Shown here: piece by piece, positions 1 through 7,059 of the stretch | How the letters are laid out: every line of letters begins with the position of its first letter | Position numbering within the stretch: the first letter of the stretch is position 1 | Origin: an uncultured Sulfitobacter sp. | GTDB taxonomy: Bacteria > Pseudomonadota > Alphaproteobacteria > Rhodobacterales > Rhodobacteraceae | Direction of reading: 5' to 3' | DNA: 15,973 bases | Assembly (NCBI GenBank): GCA_937923365.1 | Contig: CALAIJ010000084.1 | Span: forward strand, 1-15,973 | Position numbers and translations under genes: made by a program | The notes under the pieces: model-generated | What the model was told of the DNA's origin: nothing | The model's database searches: none | Seen by the model: only the letters and a program-made list of their open reading frames with translations

Positions 1-92
1 GCACAGAGTGTTTCGCACCTTTGGTGGCTTGAGTGATTTTCATCAGGCCCGATTGATGTTATCAACGCATCATCAATAGAAAGCTGCCCCTT

Positions 93-362
93 GTGAAACA
101 CGTCTTGCCTGAACGCAAAGACCCCTACCGAATGCTCGAACTCGCTTTGGCAAACGGCTGGCAAACTGTGGACAATATTCCTCTGAAGGGTGAAGGGGAA
201 TTCATGGTGCTGACGATCTCGGGTCTCACCAGACAGGCGCGAAATCGCAAGAGCTTTCACGCGCCACGTATGGCCGATGGGTATGGCCCCAAACGCACGA
301 CCGTCTGCGCGTCAGAAAGCGGGAACTACCTTGGCGCAATTGCATGGAAACCGTTGGATTAA
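93..362 (+). CDS. Small hypothetical protein, 89 aa
   Basis: Function unknown. The product is soluble, with no signal peptide or membrane segment. It has a GWQTVD...P motif at residues 22-29 and ends AIAWKPLD. This bracket (WQ-[IV]-D near the N-terminus, W-x-P-L at the C-terminus) resembles small phage-like or conserved hypothetical proteins with WQPIDTAP...W.PLP; that resemblance is recollection, not a search. The frame is open back to a stop at 54-56, and GTG at 93 is the only standard start before ATG 132. No clear Shine-Dalgarno precedes either, so the start is uncertain. Its stop lies 17 bases from the stop of the convergent PLP enzyme. Codon use is slightly less GC-rich than its neighbours. 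I favour a real gene because the frame ends neatly at the convergent junction and the composition is protein-like. Confidence 0.6.
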   Translation: MKHVLPERKDPYRMLELALANGWQTVDNIPLKGEGEFMVLTISGLTRQARNRKSFHAPRMADGYGPKRTTVCASESGNYLGAIAWKPLD

Positions 363-379
363 CCAGGAATCCTACGGTA

Positions 380-1534
380 CTACTGGCCCAGCGCCTGCCC
401 CAGGTCCGCCATCAGGTCCCCGGCATCCTCGATGCCAACGGACAGCCGCAGGAGGCCTTCGGGAATACCAGTATGCGGCTCAATGCTGTGGCGATGCTCT
501 ACCAGACTTTCAACGCCCCCCAGTGATGTGGCCCGCATGAAAAGCTGCAAACGCCCTGCTACTTTCAGCGCGGCTTCACCGCCTCCGTCCACAACAAAGG
601 AAAGCAAGCCGCCAAAGCCACCGCTCATCTGGTGCGCGGCCAGTGCGTGACCTTTGTGGGTGGGCAGCCCGGGGTACATCACGTCAGTCACCTTGGGGTG
701 ATCGGCCAGATATTCCGCCAGTTTCAGTGCATTGGCCGACATCCGTTCCATCCGCAGGGGCAATGTCCGCATGCCTCGGGTCAGCAGCCAAGCCTCCATC
801 GGGCCCAGCACGGCACCTGCGGTGTTGCGATCCTCGGTGATCGCCTGCCAGATGGGCGCGTCAGGTGCGTTTGTGGCCAATGCGCCGGCCAACACGTCAG
901 AGTGCCCGTTGATGCCCTTGGTCGCGGAATGCATCACGATATCAGCGCCATGCAGCAACGGCTGGCTGAGCACCGGAGAGGCCGCCGTGCTGTCTACCAC
1001 AAGCGTGGCCCCCACCCCGTGCGCGGCTTTGGCGCTGGCGGTAATGTCCACGATGCGCAACCACGGATTTGACGGCGTCTCCACCCAGGCAAGGGCTGGG
1101 CGATGATCTTCGCAGGCCTTCGAAAAGGCTTTGATATCAGAGGCTTCAACTTCGACCAGCGCGATGTTCCTGCGGGTGCAAAAACTGCGGATCCAGTGCG
1201 TTGTGCCCCAGTAAATCTGGGCCTGCACCAGCACTGTCGCGCCATCGGGTAAAGTGCGGAACACCGCTGCGACAGCCGCCATGCCAGAGGGAAACAGCAA
1301 GGCGTCATCGGCCTTTTCAAGCGCCGCCAAAGCGCGCTCTGCGATCGCGACATTCTCGCTATGCGACCGCAAATAGACATGGCCTTCGACCTGCGGCACG
1401 TAGTCTGCATCACGCGTAAAGGTGGTCGACATATGAACCGCAGGCACTACCCCCGCTGTCGCTGTATCCACCGCACCGCCCGCATGGGCTGCAATTGTTG
1501 CGGGATGCAATGTTGTCGGATCGGGCTTGGCCAT
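380..1534 (-). CDS. PLP-dependent Cys/Met metabolism enzyme (cystathionine gamma-synthase / beta-lyase family)
   Basis: Predicted cytosolic fold-type I PLP enzyme of transsulfuration or methionine metabolism, 384 residues, normal for the family. Seen: ETPSNP at 152-157, VVDS at 179-182 (D181 should contact the PLP pyridine nitrogen), the PLP-lysine motif SATKGINGHSD at 203-213 with K206, SLGGVESL at 337-344, and LLRLSVGIED at 361-370 whose R363 should bind the substrate carboxylate. Family changes: the Asn after the PLP aspartate is Ser, and the usual Y-x-R-x-x-N-P-T segment reads YLRSHSEN at 54-61. These shifts, and the lack of diagnostic specificity residues I can trust, mean the reaction (gamma-synthase, beta-lyase or gamma-lyase) is not settled. 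ATG at 1534 is preceded by a weak AGGTG. It is divergent from the hydrolase-OsmC gene, 149 bases apart. Confidence 0.9.
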   Translation of the reverse strand: MAKPDPTTLHPATIAAHAGGAVDTATAGVVPAVHMSTTFTRDADYVPQVEGHVYLRSHSENVAIAERALAALEKADDALLFPSGMAAVAAVFRTLPDGATVLVQAQIYWGTTHWIRSFCTRRNIALVEVEASDIKAFSKACEDHRPALAWVETPSNPWLRIVDITASAKAAHGVGATLVVDSTAASPVLSQPLLHGADIVMHSATKGINGHSDVLAGALATNAPDAPIWQAITEDRNTAGAVLGPMEAWLLTRGMRTLPLRMERMSANALKLAEYLADHPKVTDVMYPGLPTHKGHALAAHQMSGGFGGLLSFVVDGGGEAALKVAGRLQLFMRATSLGGVESLVEHRHSIEPHTGIPEGLLRLSVGIEDAGDLMADLGQALGQ

Positions 1535-1670
1535 GGAACACCTGCTGTGGGATTTTGCCCTTAGCTACACGCCGCCGCACGCTTGCGCAATTATCGTCAC
1601 GCCCCCGTGAAAGACCTGACACAGGCCTTGCGCCTTGGGGATTGTGCCCCCACCCTTGGGATTACCCAGC

Positions 1671-1676
1671 AAGGAG
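1671..1676 (+). promoter_or_regulatory. Ribosome binding site that fixes the hydrolase-OsmC start
   Basis: AAGGAG lies seven bases before ATG 1684. The reading frame is open further upstream to 1495, but no comparable site precedes the upstream start codons, and the added residues (rich in Cys, Arg and Trp) do not look like an alpha/beta hydrolase N-terminus. Confidence 0.75.
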
Positions 1677-1683
1677 CACCCCC

Positions 1684-2898
1684 ATGGCCACCGACCGTAT
1701 CACATTCACCGGACATGACGGCGGCACATTGGCCGCGCGTCTGGACCGCCCTGACGGGCCGCATCTGGCCACAGCGCTTTTTGCCCACTGCTTTACCTGC
1801 GGCAAGGACATCCCCGCCGCACGGCGCATTGCAGCACGCCTTGCAGGCATGGGCATCGCCGTGTTGCGCTTTGATTTTACGGGGTTGGGCCATTCGGAGG
1901 GGGAGTTTGCGAATACGTCCTTCACCTCCAACGTGGACGACCTGAAGGCCGCCTGTGCCTATCTGGATGCCCAAGGCATGCCGCCTTCGCTGTTGATCGG
2001 CCACTCGCTGGGCGGGGCTGCTGTGCTGAAGGCCGCCTCCGAGATGGACCAGATCAAGGCCGTCGCCACGCTGGGCGCGCCGTTTGACCCCGAGCATGTC
2101 ACCCACAACTTTGCCGATGCCCTGCCAGAGATTATCGCCAAAGGTGTGGGCGAGGTGAACCTTGGCGGGCGGGCCATCAAGATCGGGCGCGCGTTTATCG
2201 AGGACGTGGCGGCGGGTGAATTGACCCCCGCCATCGGCGCTCTCAAGGCCGCCCTTCTGGTCCTGCACGCGCCCGGCGATGCCATCGTCAGCATCAACAA
2301 TGCCAGCGAGATTTTTCTGGCCGCAAAGCATCCCAAAAGCTTTGTCACCCTCGACAATGCCGACCACCTGATCACCCGCGCCGAGGATGCCGAATATGCA
2401 GCCGATGTGATTGCAACATGGGCATCACGTTATCTGCCCCTCAAGGCCCCCGCCCCGCCCCCCGGTGCACCCGAAGGCATCGTGCGCGTCTCAGAGGCCG
2501 ACCCTGCAGGCTTCCTGCAGGACATCAATGCAGGCCCCAAGCACCATCTGCATGCGGATGAACCGATAAGCTATGGCGGTACAAACCGCGGGCTGACGCC
2601 CTATGGCTTCCTGTCCGCCGGGTTGGGGGCGTGTACGTCCATGACCATCCGCATGTATGCGCGGCGCAAGGGCTGGCCGCTGGAGCACGTCAGTGTCGAT
2701 ATCTGCCATGATAAAGTGCACGCACAGGACGCGGACACAGGGAATGAGCAGAAGATCGACACATGGCGGCGACGGATCAGGTTAACGGGCGATCTGGACG
2801 CGGATCAACGCCAGCGGTTGCTGGCAATTGCCGACAAATGCCCTGTGCACCGCACGCTGGAACGCGCATCGGAAGTGGTCACCGAATTGGTCGAGTGA
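1684..2898 (+). CDS. Bifunctional alpha/beta hydrolase / OsmC family protein
   Basis: Two fused domains, 404 residues. Residues 1-250 are a serine alpha/beta hydrolase: GHSLGG at 106-111 gives nucleophile S108, D199 (HAPGD) and H228 (NADH) complete a likely triad. A Pro/Ala-rich linker at 253-262 leads to an OsmC/Ohr-type domain from about 266 to 404, with its two expected redox cysteines C317 (GLGACTSMT) and C386 (DKCPVHRTL). OsmC proteins reduce organic hydroperoxides through this Cys pair. The fusion suggests hydrolysis of an ester or thioester coupled to peroxide removal, for example oxidised lipids, but no substrate can be read from sequence. No signal peptide, so cytosolic. The two-domain architecture is known in proteobacteria. 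It converges on the gene at 2974-3312 across a hairpin-rich 75-base gap. Confidence 0.92.
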   Translation: MATDRITFTGHDGGTLAARLDRPDGPHLATALFAHCFTCGKDIPAARRIAARLAGMGIAVLRFDFTGLGHSEGEFANTSFTSNVDDLKAACAYLDAQGMPPSLLIGHSLGGAAVLKAASEMDQIKAVATLGAPFDPEHVTHNFADALPEIIAKGVGEVNLGGRAIKIGRAFIEDVAAGELTPAIGALKAALLVLHAPGDAIVSINNASEIFLAAKHPKSFVTLDNADHLITRAEDAEYAADVIATWASRYLPLKAPAPPPGAPEGIVRVSEADPAGFLQDINAGPKHHLHADEPISYGGTNRGLTPYGFLSAGLGACTSMTIRMYARRKGWPLEHVSVDICHDKVHAQDADTGNEQKIDTWRRRIRLTGDLDADQRQRLLAIADKCPVHRTLERASEVVTELVE

Positions 2899-2910
2899 CG
2901 ACAGGCCAGC

Positions 2911-2965
2911 AGGTGGGCAAAATGCCCACCTTACACATATGTCGGTAAGGTGCCGCTCTGCGGCA
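2911..2965. terminator. Convergent-gene junction with overlapping hairpins, probable bidirectional terminator
   Basis: A perfect 9-bp inverted repeat AGGTGGGCA (2911-2919) / TGCCCACCT (2923-2931) with an AAA loop sits 12 bases after the OsmC-fusion stop. A second hairpin TGCCGC (2951-2956) / GCGGCA (2960-2965) lies 8 bases beyond the stop of the opposite gene. A third pairing, CACCTTAC (2927-2934) with GTAAGGTG (2945-2952), would compete with both. No long T-run follows on either strand, so termination efficiency is uncertain. Confidence 0.5.
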
Positions 2966-2973
2966 TCCCCTGA

Positions 2974-3312
2974 TTAGTCAGCGTATGCCCCTTCGGTGAT
3001 ATCACCGCTGTCGCCAACAAACCGTACCGTGTCATCACGGCGGTCCATTTTGTAACAGGCCCAAAGATCAGACGGCGGCCACTGGCTGCAATACTGGTCC
3101 GCTTCCACACGCCAGTATCCCCATGACGGGCGGCCTGCGTCATATAGCGTCCGGCCTGACGCATAGAAAACCTGCGTAGACGTGCTGTAACGCAACATGC
3201 GCTCGGTCAAGGCGGCTGTGATCTCGGCGCCACTCATCGGCAGCCAAGGCGCCTCTTCGCTGTGCACAGGCAAGGGCAGCGCCAAAAGCACTGCAAGAAG
3301 AAAGGCGCGCAT
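2974..3312 (-). CDS. Secreted hypothetical protein, 112 aa
   Basis: Function not recognised. The product begins with a clear Sec signal peptide (Arg at 2, hydrophobic core 4-14, probable cut after PVHS at residue 18), so the mature protein of about 94 residues should be periplasmic. The mature part has LTERMLRYST, an SGRTLYDAG segment, a WGYWRVEADQYC stretch and SQWPPSDLWACYKM with two cysteines (about C75 and C86) that could form a disulfide, followed by an acidic C-terminus. This pattern (G-R-T-L-Y-D, W-R-V-E, Y-C-S-Q-W-P-P) looks like a conserved family of small alphaproteobacterial exported proteins, from memory only. ATG 3312 has a good AGGAG about seven bases upstream. It is divergent from purB with 81 bases between starts. 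Confidence 0.8.
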   Translation of the reverse strand: MRAFLLAVLLALPLPVHSEEAPWLPMSGAEITAALTERMLRYSTSTQVFYASGRTLYDAGRPSWGYWRVEADQYCSQWPPSDLWACYKMDRRDDTVRFVGDSGDITEGAYAD

Positions 3313-3393
3313 GGGGTCTCCTGACTTGTTCTTAGGCTTAGGGCAGTCTATTGCCCGCGTGTCCCTGCCCTCCAGTCACAAATAGGTGTGCTT

Positions 3394-4698
3394 ATGATCC
3401 CCCGCTATTCCCGCCCCGATATGGTCGCCATTTGGTCCCCCGCGACCAAGTTCCGCATCTGGTACGAGATCGAGGCCCATGCATGTGACGCAATGGCCGA
3501 TCTGGGCGTGATCCCGCGCGCAAACGCGGAAGCAGTCTGGAAAGCCAAAGACGTAGAATTCGACGTGGCCCGAATTGATGAAATCGAGGCGGTGACAAAG
3601 CATGACGTTATCGCTTTTCTGACCCATCTGGCCGAACACGTAGGGTCTGACGAAGCGCGCTTTGTGCATCAGGGCATGACCTCTTCGGACGTGCTGGACA
3701 CGTGTTTCAATGTGCAACTGACCCGCGCGGCTGACCTGTTGATTGCCGACATGGACCTGCTGCTGGCCGCCCTAAAGCGCCGCGCGATGGAGCACAAAGA
3801 CACCCTGCGTGTGGGTCGCAGCCACGGCATCCACGCGGAACCCACCACCATGGGCCTGACCTTTGCGCGTTTCTACGCCGAGATGGACCGCAATCTGCGT
3901 CGCCTCAAGACCGCCCGCGAAGAAGTCGCCACCGGAGCCATTTCGGGTGCTGTAGGCACCTTCGCCAACATCGACCCGCGTGTCGAAGAGCACGTCTGTG
4001 AAAAACTGGGCCTCGCGCCCGAGCCGATCAGCACACAAGTCAGTCCGCGCGATCGCCACGCGGCGTTCTTTGCCACCTTAGGGGTCATCGCCAGTTCTAT
4101 CGAGAATGTCGCCACCGAAGTGCGCCATATGCAGCGCACCGAAGTGCTCGAAGGAGCCGAGTTCTTCTCGGCCGGTCAGAAGGGATCCTCCGCGATGCCG
4201 CACAAGAAGAACCCCGTGCTGACCGAAAACCTGACAGGCCTTGCGCGCACCATTCGCATGGCCGTCATCCCCGCGATGGAGAACGTCACCCTGTGGCACG
4301 AGCGCGATATCTCGCATTCCTCCGTCGAGCGCGCCATCGGCCCCGACACCACAATCACGCTGGATTTTGCCCTGCACCGGTTGACGGGCGTTATCGACAA
4401 GATGCTGATCTATCCCGACAACATGTTGGCAAACATGAACAAATTCAGCGGCTTGGTCATGTCTCAGCGGGTTCTGCTGGCGCTGACCCAGGCAGGTGTC
4501 AGCCGCGAAGACAGCTATAAGCTGGTGCAACGCAATGCCATGAAAGTCTGGGAAGATGGCAAGGATTTCAAAACCGAGCTTTTGGCCGACGCGGACGTTC
4601 TTGCCGCGCTTAGTGCAGAAGAGATCGAGGAGAAGTTCGACCTTGGGTACCACACCAAGCATGTCGATACGATCTTTGCGCGCGTGTTTGGCGACTGA
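3394..4698 (+). CDS. purB: Adenylosuccinate lyase
   Basis: Cytosolic purine biosynthesis enzyme that cleaves SAICAR to AICAR and adenylosuccinate to AMP, releasing fumarate. It is 434 residues, as expected for the short bacterial PurB. Motifs in order: MIPRYSRP N-terminus, KHDVIAF at 69-75 (H70), TSSDVLDT at 96-103, GRSHGIHAEPTT at 141-152 (active-site His H144/H147), and the fumarase/lyase superfamily signature GSSAMPHKKNP at 264-274, whose mobile loop carries the catalytic serine (S265 or S266). ATG 3394 is chosen over GTG 3388 because the family begins at MIPRYSRP; AGGTG lies about seven bases upstream. It appears to be transcribed alone: the next gene starts 258 bases later beyond a repeat array. 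Confidence 0.98.
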   Translation: MIPRYSRPDMVAIWSPATKFRIWYEIEAHACDAMADLGVIPRANAEAVWKAKDVEFDVARIDEIEAVTKHDVIAFLTHLAEHVGSDEARFVHQGMTSSDVLDTCFNVQLTRAADLLIADMDLLLAALKRRAMEHKDTLRVGRSHGIHAEPTTMGLTFARFYAEMDRNLRRLKTAREEVATGAISGAVGTFANIDPRVEEHVCEKLGLAPEPISTQVSPRDRHAAFFATLGVIASSIENVATEVRHMQRTEVLEGAEFFSAGQKGSSAMPHKKNPVLTENLTGLARTIRMAVIPAMENVTLWHERDISHSSVERAIGPDTTITLDFALHRLTGVIDKMLIYPDNMLANMNKFSGLVMSQRVLLALTQAGVSREDSYKLVQRNAMKVWEDGKDFKTELLADADVLAALSAEEIEEKFDLGYHTKHVDTIFARVFGD

Positions 4699-4752
4699 TC
4701 GGGTTTTGTGGGCGGGACTTTGGTTTAAGAGCCCGCCCAGTTCCAGCAAGAC

Positions 4753-4830
4753 TTGGGGGCCAGCCCCCAAACAAACAGATCATTGGGGGCCAGCCCCCAA
4801 ACAAGCCCACAATTGGGGGCCAGCCCCCAA
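4753..4830 (+). repeat. Three identical 18-base palindromes at a 30-base period
   Basis: TTGGGGGCCAGCCCCCAA occurs without any mismatch at 4753-4770, 4783-4800 and 4813-4830. Each folds as an 8-bp stem (TTGGGGGC/GCCCCCAA) around CA. Copies one and two share four more bases after the palindrome (ACAA); the spacers are 12 bases (ACAAACAGATCA and ACAAGCCCACAA). It starts 54 bases after the purB stop and runs straight into the element at 4832. The hairpins could end or protect the purB transcript, though none is followed by a T-run. Confidence 0.95.
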
Positions 4831-4831
4831 A

Positions 4832-4860
4832 CCCCCGGGAATATTTTGGCCAGAAAAAGC
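4832..4860 (+). repeat. Dispersed intergenic element, copy A
   Basis: C5, then GGGAATATT, T, TGGCCAGAAAAAG. The 23-base core at 4837-4859 matches the reverse complement of 11876-11898 at 22 of 23 positions. Both copies lie 3' of a gene and point the same way as that gene. Elements of this look seem familiar from rhodobacteral intergenic regions, but no search was done. Confidence 0.75.
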
Positions 4861-4878
4861 GGGAACTCGCGGGAACTT
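4859..4878 (+). repeat. Tandem 10-base direct repeat upstream of the 52-aa peptide gene
   Basis: GCGGGAACTC (4859-4868) is followed at once by GCGGGAACTT (4869-4878), one mismatch. A 10-base spacing is one DNA turn, as for a tandem protein-binding site; GGAAC is also the kind of -35 core used by some ECF sigma factors. Neither role is shown. Confidence 0.6.
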
Positions 4879-4956
4879 GCCGGATAATCCGCCCTCGGAA
4901 TTGATTTTTGCCAAGACTGCGTTAGACTTCCCTTATGCAACCAAGGGAGTAATACC

Positions 4957-5115
4957 ATGAAACTGAAGATTGCACTTGTCACCGCCCTGATGGTCGCCCC
5001 GTCGATCAGCCTTGCAATGGGATGTAGCGGTGGTGCGCACAAGCAGGCTATGTCTTGCGCCGAGGGCACCACTTATGACAGCGCCACGCAGACGTGCCTG
5101 CCCGTCAGCACCTAA
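4957..5115 (+). CDS. Small secreted Cys-rich protein, 52 aa
   Basis: Unrecognised small exported protein. ATG 4957 has a strong AAGGGAG seven bases upstream. Residues 1-20 form a signal peptide (Lys 2 and 4, hydrophobic 5-19, ending SLA), leaving a mature peptide of about 32 residues with cysteines C23, C34 and C47. The segment after MGC is not a convincing lipobox, because position -2 is Met. The C-terminal half is C-x2-G-x2-Y-D-x2-T-x2-C-L (34-48). The same spacing recurs in the next gene (residues 32-46), and it loosely recalls chitin-binding peritrophin-A-like motifs. A hairpin with a T-run 29 bases after the stop makes it a single-gene unit. The ribosome site, signal peptide and terminator together make this a real gene despite its size. 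Confidence 0.82.
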   Translation: MKLKIALVTALMVAPSISLAMGCSGGAHKQAMSCAEGTTYDSATQTCLPVST

Positions 5116-5143
5116 GCGCCAAGTAGGCAAAACATCTAAAAAT

Positions 5144-5176
5144 AGGTCGCCATGTGTTCGCTGGCGGCCTCTTTTT
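5144..5176 (+). terminator. Rho-independent terminator of the 52-aa peptide gene
   Basis: AGGTCGCCA (5144-5152) pairs with TGGCGGCCT (5162-5170) as a 9-bp stem with one G-U pair and a 9-base loop, followed by CTTTTT (5171-5176). An A-run just before the stem would let it work on the other strand as well. Confidence 0.85.
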
Positions 5177-5323
5177 ATGCAACTCGGCACAGGTGCGTGA
5201 AACTTCCCCCTTTAAATTCCGTGTCTCCGGTATAGCTTTCACATGACGCAGACGTGATTGCACAACTAGGCCGCATACAGGCCAGCCCGTGTATAAGAGA
5301 CAAAGACACATCAGGAGACGATC

Positions 5324-5839
5324 ATGAAATATCTCGCCATTGCCGCCGCCCTCGCCCTGCCTTTTGGTGCCGCGCACGCCGCCGGAGGCGGAGAAGAGGC
5401 CCCCTCCAAGCCAAAGTGCGAGAAGGGTTTTGTCTATGACAAAAAGACCAAGAAGTGCTTGCAGACGGACAGCAGCCTCGAGACAGAGACGCTCTATCAG
5501 AATGTGCGGCAACTGGCCTATGCGGGCCGCTACCTGGAAGCGCAGGATGTGCTGGCCGTTATGCCGCAACAGGATGACCGCACCTTGACCTACATGGGCT
5601 TTACCAACCGCAAACTGGGTCGTGCCGATCTGGCGATGGACTATTACACGCAGGCTTTGGCGGTAAACCCGTCCAACGTGCTGGCGCGTTCCTATATGGG
5701 CCAAGGTCTGGTCGAACAGGGCCGCGTTGCCGAGGCCATCGCCCAACTTCGCGCCATCCGCGCGCACGGCGGTAGTGGCACTTGGGCCGAGGCGTCGCTG
5801 AAACGCGCAATCGCCACCGGTCAGACGTTTAACTACTAA
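5324..5839 (+). CDS. Secreted tetratricopeptide repeat protein, 171 aa
   Basis: Predicted periplasmic protein. The signal peptide covers residues 1-19 (AHA|AGG). A short linker is followed by the motif C-x2-G-x2-Y-D-x2-T-x2-C-L at 32-46, spaced exactly as in the 52-residue protein just upstream. Residues about 55-147 hold roughly three TPR helical pairs: LAYAGRYLEAQDVLAVMP, then MGFTNRKLGRADLAMDYYTQALAVNP (the clearest, with the W/Y-G-Y-A-P type pattern), then YMGQGLVEQGRVAEAIAQL. TPRs are protein-binding scaffolds, so it may hold an envelope partner; none is identified. ATG 5324 has AGGAGA six bases before it. A run of seven T follows the stop by two bases without an obvious stem. Confidence 0.88.
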   Translation: MKYLAIAAALALPFGAAHAAGGGEEAPSKPKCEKGFVYDKKTKKCLQTDSSLETETLYQNVRQLAYAGRYLEAQDVLAVMPQQDDRTLTYMGFTNRKLGRADLAMDYYTQALAVNPSNVLARSYMGQGLVEQGRVAEAIAQLRAIRAHGGSGTWAEASLKRAIATGQTFNY

Positions 5840-5898
5840 GGTTTTTTTCACCTTTTCGTGGCAGTTTCCCCCAAGCCGGACCGGAGGGGGAGACCGCA

Positions 5899-6981
5899 AT
5901 GACCAACATGATACCGATGGGGCAGATTACCCCGCAGATTACGCCGCCGCCCCAACCTTTGGGGGGCGACGTTCCTGTTCAGCTCAGCCGCAAAGCCAAG
6001 GCAGCCATTGTCGTGCGTCTGCTGCTGAACGAAGGCGCGGACATTCCGCTTGAGGAGTTGCCGGAGGAGTTGCAGGCCCGCCTGACCCACCAGATGGGAT
6101 CCATGCGGCTGGTGGACCGGACCACGCTTGAGGCTGTGGTTGACGAATTCGCCCACGAGGTCGGGCGCATCGGGCTGTCCTTTCCCGGCGGTATCGCGGG
6201 GGCGCTGACGGCGCTGGACGGCAAGATCAGCCGCCAGACCGCCCAGCGCCTGCGCAAAGAGGCGGGCATCCGGCAGGCAGGTGACCCGTGGAAACGTCTC
6301 AGCGAACTTGGCGCCGAAAAATTGCGCCCGGTGTTGGAAGATGAAAGCATCGAAGTGGCCGCTGTCATGCTTTCCAAGCTTCCGGTCGCCCTATCGGCAG
6401 AGCTGCTGGGCTTGCTGCCCGGACCACAGGCGCGGCGGATCACCTATGCCGTGTCCTTGACCGGTGCTGTCACGCCCGACGCTGTTGACCGCATCGGGTT
6501 GTCGCTGGCCAGCCAACTTGACGCTGTGCCCGTGACCGCGTTCGAGGGCGATCCGGTGGCACGTGTGGGCGCGATCCTCAACTCCTCTACCACGCTGACC
6601 AGAGATGACGTTCTGTCCGGTCTGGACGAGACCGATCAGGGCTTTGCAGATGCGGTACGCAAGGCGATCTTTACGTTTGCCAACATCCCCGGCCGGATCG
6701 CCGCCCGCGACATTCCCCGCGTGCTGCGCGAAGTGGATCAGGACCAGTTGGTTATCGCCCTTGCCGCTGCGGATGATGCAGGCTTTTCCGAAAGCAAGAC
6801 CTACATTCTGGAGAACATGTCAGGCCGAATGGCCGACCAGCTGCGCGAGGAAATCGACGAGACCGGCAAGATCAAACCAGCCGACGCCGAAGCAGCCATG
6901 GGGCAGGTTGTCGCCACCATTCGCGACATGGAAGCACGCGGCGACCTGATGCTGGTGGTCGAAGAGGAGGAAGAGGACTAA
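5899..6981 (+). CDS. fliG: FliG-like flagellar motor switch protein, divergent
   Basis: FliG is the cytoplasmic rotor protein that couples MotA to the C-ring. This 360-residue protein has a Pro-rich start (11-20), a FliG-N-like helical region (29-85, LSRKAKAAIVVRLLL), a weak middle domain, and a clear FliG-C domain from about 250 to 355 (FANIPGR, LREVDQDQLVIAL, LENMSGRMADQLREEI). By my alignment to remembered E. coli FliG, torque residues R281, D288/D289 and R297 correspond to R310, E317/E318 and K326 (charge kept), whereas K264 corresponds to A289. The middle-domain EHPQ motif that binds FliM reads ESIE (149-152). A four-residue insertion lies near 291-304 and the tail is very acidic. A strong GGAGGGGGAG precedes ATG 5899. 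No other flagellar gene is nearby. Family assignment is firm, motor function less so. Confidence 0.8.
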   Translation: MTNMIPMGQITPQITPPPQPLGGDVPVQLSRKAKAAIVVRLLLNEGADIPLEELPEELQARLTHQMGSMRLVDRTTLEAVVDEFAHEVGRIGLSFPGGIAGALTALDGKISRQTAQRLRKEAGIRQAGDPWKRLSELGAEKLRPVLEDESIEVAAVMLSKLPVALSAELLGLLPGPQARRITYAVSLTGAVTPDAVDRIGLSLASQLDAVPVTAFEGDPVARVGAILNSSTTLTRDDVLSGLDETDQGFADAVRKAIFTFANIPGRIAARDIPRVLREVDQDQLVIALAAADDAGFSESKTYILENMSGRMADQLREEIDETGKIKPADAEAAMGQVVATIRDMEARGDLMLVVEEEEED

Positions 6982-7059
6982 AGCGAGCCTTCGTCCGTGG
7001 TTGTTGCCTGTCGCCTTGCGCGCTATGTGTGAGGCAACGTTCCCAACAACTTCAGGTTC

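Noticed and set aside
52..77. ATTGATG / CATCAAT inverted repeat before the first small gene.
   Set aside because: Seven-base arms with a 12-base loop and no second copy; not distinguishable from chance.
1597..2367. 256-codon minus-strand frame opposite the hydrolase domain.
   Set aside because: The plus-strand frame carries a full alpha/beta hydrolase and OsmC domain; the opposite frame is Gly/Arg-rich shadow sequence.
4753..4830. CRISPR-like array (three identical repeats with spacers).
   Set aside because: The repeats are 18-base near-perfect palindromes with only 12-base spacers, there are only three, and no cas gene is present.
5290..5303. GTGTATAAGAGACA, a 14-base match to the Tn5 mosaic end used in sequencing adapters.
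   Set aside because: The flanks do not continue the 19-base mosaic end on either side, and the sequence runs smoothly into the TPR gene's ribosome site, so adapter contamination or a Tn5 end is not supported.
7003..7038. GTTGCC / GGCAAC inverted repeat between the fliG-like and acyltransferase genes as a terminator.
   Set aside because: Six-base arms with a 24-base loop and no T-run.
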